The notes under the pieces: model-generated | What the model was told of the DNA's origin: nothing | What the model saw: the letters and a program-made list of their open reading frames with translations, nothing else | Database searches by the model: none | Shown: positions 60,785-64,000 of the stretch, in pieces | Position numbering within the stretch: position 1 is the first letter of the stretch | Layout: the number at the start of each line of letters is the position of its first letter | Made by a program: the position numbers and the translations under genes | NCBI GenBank assembly: GCA_032358165.1 | Contig: JAALGY010000033.1 | Location: 1,798,001 to 1,862,000 of the forward strand | DNA: 64,000 bases | DNA from: Diplosphaera chodatii | Lineage: Eukaryota > Chlorophyta > Trebouxiophyceae > Prasiolales > Stichococcaceae | Reading direction: 5' to 3'

Positions 60785-61140
60785 CGTTCCGATCAGCGAA
60801 TCGCACAGGCACGCACTTCTGTGTGATCTAGCAACGATGGCGGCACGCCGCGCACATGCACAGGATGCGGGCGGCAGCAGGAAGAAACGGCTGCGCGATC
60901 CCTGTCTCCAAAGTCCAAAGCGGTCCGGTCTATGGGCTGATGTCACCAATCTTGCAACTTGAACAGGGTGTCCGATTCTATCACTCGTCACGCTGCCAAA
61001 CTCGGCTGCAGTGCAGGGGGTGTGAGCAGCAGCCAGACACGATGGCCCTGAGCACATTGGCGAAACAAGTCGAGAGGTGCACAGACGGGACAATGGGCTC
61101 CAGAAGGGCCCTCCGGGCCGTCTGATGACTGATCTGCATC
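60785..61140. promoter_or_regulatory. Divergent intergenic region, uS11m / codanin-like
   Basis: About 355 bp between two opposite start codons, the shortest divergent promoter in the window. No other feature was recognised. Confidence 0.45.
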
Positions 61141-64000
61141 ATGGACAAGTACCTCGATGCGCTGCTGGCAGGGCATGTCGACCTGCAAGCAGCCCTTGCA
61201 TGGCTCGAGTCGGACTCCGACGCTGATGCTCCGGGAGCACGCGATCTTCTGACGACAGCCAGGGCTGCGAGCAGCTCGGTGTGGGACCGGAAGCCCTACA
61301 CAAAGTTTAGTCCAGCCCAGCTGCGGGCATATGTGTTGGATCATGCCAGGGATCAGGCCGCGCCGTTGCTGCAAGCCGGTGAGCCTCGCCACTGCTCATG
61401 CCGTCCGTCGGATCACAGCGGCATGGGAAATGCGACTTATCGATGTACATCCCATCAGTAGCAAATTGTCCTGGTCATGCAGGTCAACAGCATGGTGCGG
61501 CCAAGTCGGCAGCAGGAACGGCGCCAAAGCAGAGTGCCGTCAGACACACTGCTGCTGATGTGAAGCCAGCTGTGCAGCCAAGCAGCGTCAGTGATGGCGA
61601 CTTCCCGCCGCTGGCACAGACTGCGCGGCGCATCGTGCCAACGCCCATGCGCCCACGGCCAGCTGTCATCTCCACATTTGTGCCGGGGGCCCAACCTGGC
61701 AGCAGCGCCTTTGCACCCACCCTCAACGGTCGCGGCAGTGAGCCCAGCACCCCAACTGCTGGCGGCGCGTACCGTACCAGCCCGTTTGCAGCGACGCCGC
61801 CCCCACCTGCAGCCTGGCCAGAGGCGGTGCCCGCCACCAGCCCGTCTCTGGAGCGCCTCATGTCCGGCGCGCAGCGCAGATCGCCTGCTGTGAATGTTGA
61901 CGCCAAGGCGCGTGCGGCGACACAGCTGAAGTTCACCAGCCGGCACACAGGGTCTGACACACTGCCAGGTGCACTTGCCAGGATGTCTCCCAAGAAAGGG
62001 ATGCAGACACAGCAGCAGCAGCAGCAGCAGCAGCGGCGGCAGCAGCGGCCACAGCCTGCCAAGGCCTTGGACGAGCGGCTGGGCCGTTCAGCAGCTCCCC
62101 AGTCCATGCACGATAGGCACAGGGCTGCAGCTGAGCACCCCAGCTCGACCCGCACCGCGACATCGCAGCGGCCGCCGCGGCGGATCACACCCTCTGAGCT
62201 TCCAACATCCGCTGTGTCCCCGCCGCCGGTGCAGCATGCAGGCGGCCGGCAGTGGCCGCTGCCCAGCGGCCATGCCACAGGCACGGCATGGCCAGCAGGG
62301 TCCAGTGCACGGCCTGCAGCCAGCCCTTTGCAGGCAATGCGGCCGCCAGGATCCAGCAGTATGCCACTCACAGCAGCCAGCCATGCCATTCCAGATGCTG
62401 CACATGAGGACAGACATCCGGCGGCGCAGCCCAGTGCAGTCCTGGCAGGGCCCTCAGCCATCAGCAGCGCAGGCCGCGACACAGTTAGCAGCAGCCAGAC
62501 CAGCAGCCCCAGCACTTGCGCGGCGTCGAGTGGTGTGGCCCCCGCAGCAGTCTTGGAATTTCAGGAGCGGCTGCGGTGGGCAGGGCGCCTGGGCACCCTG
62601 TATGGCCATCCACTCCGCCGATGCAGCGGCGTATCACTCGCGCCGGCGCTGGACCTGCTGCTGCAGCTGCTGATGCTGCCAGCTGGGTTGGATCTCGCAG
62701 CCGATGCGTTGCCTGCTGTGCTTCTCAACAGCACACGAGTGGCTGTTGCCTTTGCGGCCAGCGCACTCATGCGAGCAGGTGGGATTGTCCTTTGATAGGC
62801 ATGCTGACAGCAACTTTCCTCATGCTGTCTGACCTCCAAGTCTATACATCTGCAAACCCCTGATTGACTTGCATATGTGCATTTTCAGGGCGGCTGAGCA
62901 CGGCTTTGGGTCGGGACGCACTGGATGCACTGGCAGCTGCACCGGCGGTGAAGCAGTACGCAGCCGAGCTGCAGGACCATCTCAAGGTGGTACCGAAATT
63001 GCATCTGAGCACTGATGCACATGCATCGGTGCATTGGAGCTTGTAACAAGTACCGTGATGTGCTGGTATAGGATGCCCTCAGCCGCTCACCACTGGTGCA
63101 TCCCTGCGGACCTCCAGCAGCTGCTGCTAGCCGCGTGATGGGCTTAGCAATCATGACATCGGACAGCCGGCAAGGCCGCAGCACGGTATGTAGTCCATGA
63201 GCTGCTTTCACTAGGAGCGGCTGCTCGAGTGTTCACAAGCATAGCAGGGCTCAACCCACTGAACTGAGGGCAACATGCAGGCAGAGCACCGCCTGGTCAA
63301 CAACCGCGAAAAGTGCCGGGACCTGTGGCTGGACACGATGCGCATTGCATCAGACGCTGCCAACCCATTTGCAAGCCCCGACCCCGCTGCACTTGCCTCG
63401 ACATTTGCCTCCGCTGCTGGGGCCGTGGATCCAGGTAGAGGCCCAGCTCGTCTGCATGTCAGGCAGTCCCCATATCGTGCGGCTGCAGGATCTGTGCCTC
63501 ATCATTTTGCTCATGCTTCAATCCTATCTGACAGGCGTGGTGCGCATGGCGGAGGTGCTGCGGGACCAGGCGCCCCAGCTGCTGCGGCAGCTGCTGCCTG
63601 AGAACTTTGGCGCGTTCGCCCGCATCTTCACAGCGGCGCTGCTGCAGGTACAGCCCAGCACTCACACCGGATTCGTGACCATACAAAGCTGACAGTTTGA
63701 CGCCAGTCGTCCGCCCTTCAAGTCTACGTGCCTGAATAGCAGCCTGGTGTCCCCTCAGATGCTGGATGCTCATTGCGCATGATCTTCCGACCTGTTGCAG
63801 CTGACATCGGCTTTTGTGATTCCAGACAGCAGCTACGGGGGTGGTGCTGGTGGACGCCGAGTTGGCAGGGTTTGCACAGCGTAGCCTGGCCAAGTTCCAG
63901 GGGCTGGAATCTCGCTTTGCTGGCCCGAAGGGCGGCGGGCGCCCCAGCCGCGCAGCAGGCAAGGCAGCTGTCTTGCACGACCATCTGTGCAGCTAGCGCC
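61141..64000 (+). CDS. Codanin-1-like protein, 3' end outside window
   Basis: Resembles codanin-1 (Drosophila Dlt), which in animals binds the histone chaperone ASF1 and limits histone import. The start MDKYLDALLAGHVDLQAALA at 61141 gives a short helical N terminus. LLQAG splices in phase to QQHGAAKSAAG. A disordered region follows with SDGDFPPLAQTARRIVPTPM (about 61590-61650), matching the codanin EFPP...RRINPTP segment. Then a long Pro/Ser/Gln-rich stretch carries a poly-Gln run (62010-62033). The ordered part has FQERLRWAGRLGTLYGHPLR, LDLLLQLLMLPAGLDLAADA, LSTALGRDALDALAA, HRLVNNREKCRDLWLDTMRI (about 63285-63345) and FAQRSLAKFQGLESRF. These follow the codanin order, including the segment [20 protein letters not shown] of animals. 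The gene runs off the window. The family call rests on motif order, not on an alignment. Confidence 0.6.
62010..62033 (+). repeat. CAG tract coding for eight Gln
   Basis: Eight uninterrupted CAG codons in the disordered part of the codanin-like gene, followed by CGG and further CAG codons. Such tracts are prone to length change by slippage. Confidence 0.8.

Noticed and set aside
60785..61093. Upstream in-frame extension of the uS11m gene to an ATG at 61093
   Set aside because: The Met at 60784 begins a typical mitochondrial leader; the upstream part is Cys-rich and would leave almost no space for the divergent promoter.
61484..62515. 343-codon open frame on the minus strand
   Set aside because: Antisense to the low-complexity part of the codanin-like gene; the Cys/Gly/Ala-rich translation is a mirror of its Gln/Pro/Ala codons.

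Overview
The window reads as nuclear DNA of a green alga, most like a trebouxiophyte chlorophyte. The genes are broken by many GT-AG introns whose acceptors usually end in TGCAG. The exons are GC-rich and use the standard code. The closest recognisable relatives are plant-type proteins: phosphoethanolamine N-methyltransferase, SKP1-like 21, the LRR-ARM-patatin phospholipase A I, arogenate dehydrogenase, plastid L27 and a HHP/PAQR receptor. TGTAA, the usual chlorophyte polyadenylation signal, follows a few of the genes. The species is not resolved. All identifications come from reading motifs by eye; no search was run.

Layout: (1) 1-1658 (+), end of an unrecognised gene. (2) 1960-5606 (-), class II histone deacetylase. 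(3) about 6361-10464 (+), a low-complexity nuclear-looking protein with an ASXH domain. (4) 10927-16584 (+), HMT1/ABCB6-type ABC transporter. (5) 16769-19332 (-), SKP1-like 21 protein. (6) 20002-23003 (+), phosphoethanolamine N-methyltransferase. (7) 23451-29444 (-), NOC1/Mak21/CEBPZ ribosome biogenesis factor. (8) 30049-32023 (+), PAQR/HHP receptor with an apparent frameshift in its last helix. (9) 32916-36292 (-), condensin CAP-H. (10) 36987-37526 (+), plastid ribosomal protein L27. (11) 37688-41774 (-), APC2 cullin. (12) 42293-43539 (+), LENG1/CIR-N protein. (13) 43965-46218 (+), secreted GH5 mannanase. (14) 46539-52934 (+), phospholipase A I. (15) 53216-55322 (-), arogenate dehydrogenase. 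(16) 55827-58863 (+), coilin. (17) 59199-59516 (+), COX6A. (18) 59892-60784 (-), nuclear gene for bacterial-type mitochondrial uS11. (19) 61141 to the window end (+), codanin-1-like protein.

This is an ordinary gene-dense housekeeping region. Strands alternate, so most neighbours are divergent pairs sharing 350-750 bp upstream or convergent pairs with short 3' gaps. The genes do not form one pathway. Several act on chromatin or the nucleus (HDAC, ASXH protein, CAP-H, coilin, codanin-like), others on ubiquitin ligation (SKP1-like, APC2), ribosomes (NOC1, L27, uS11m) or lipids (PEAMT, phospholipase A I). I saw no transposon, CRISPR array, rRNA or convincing tRNA. The points most worth checking are an ASF1-binding-like motif in the codanin-like protein, the ASXH domain, the PAQR frameshift and the nuclear-encoded uS11m.
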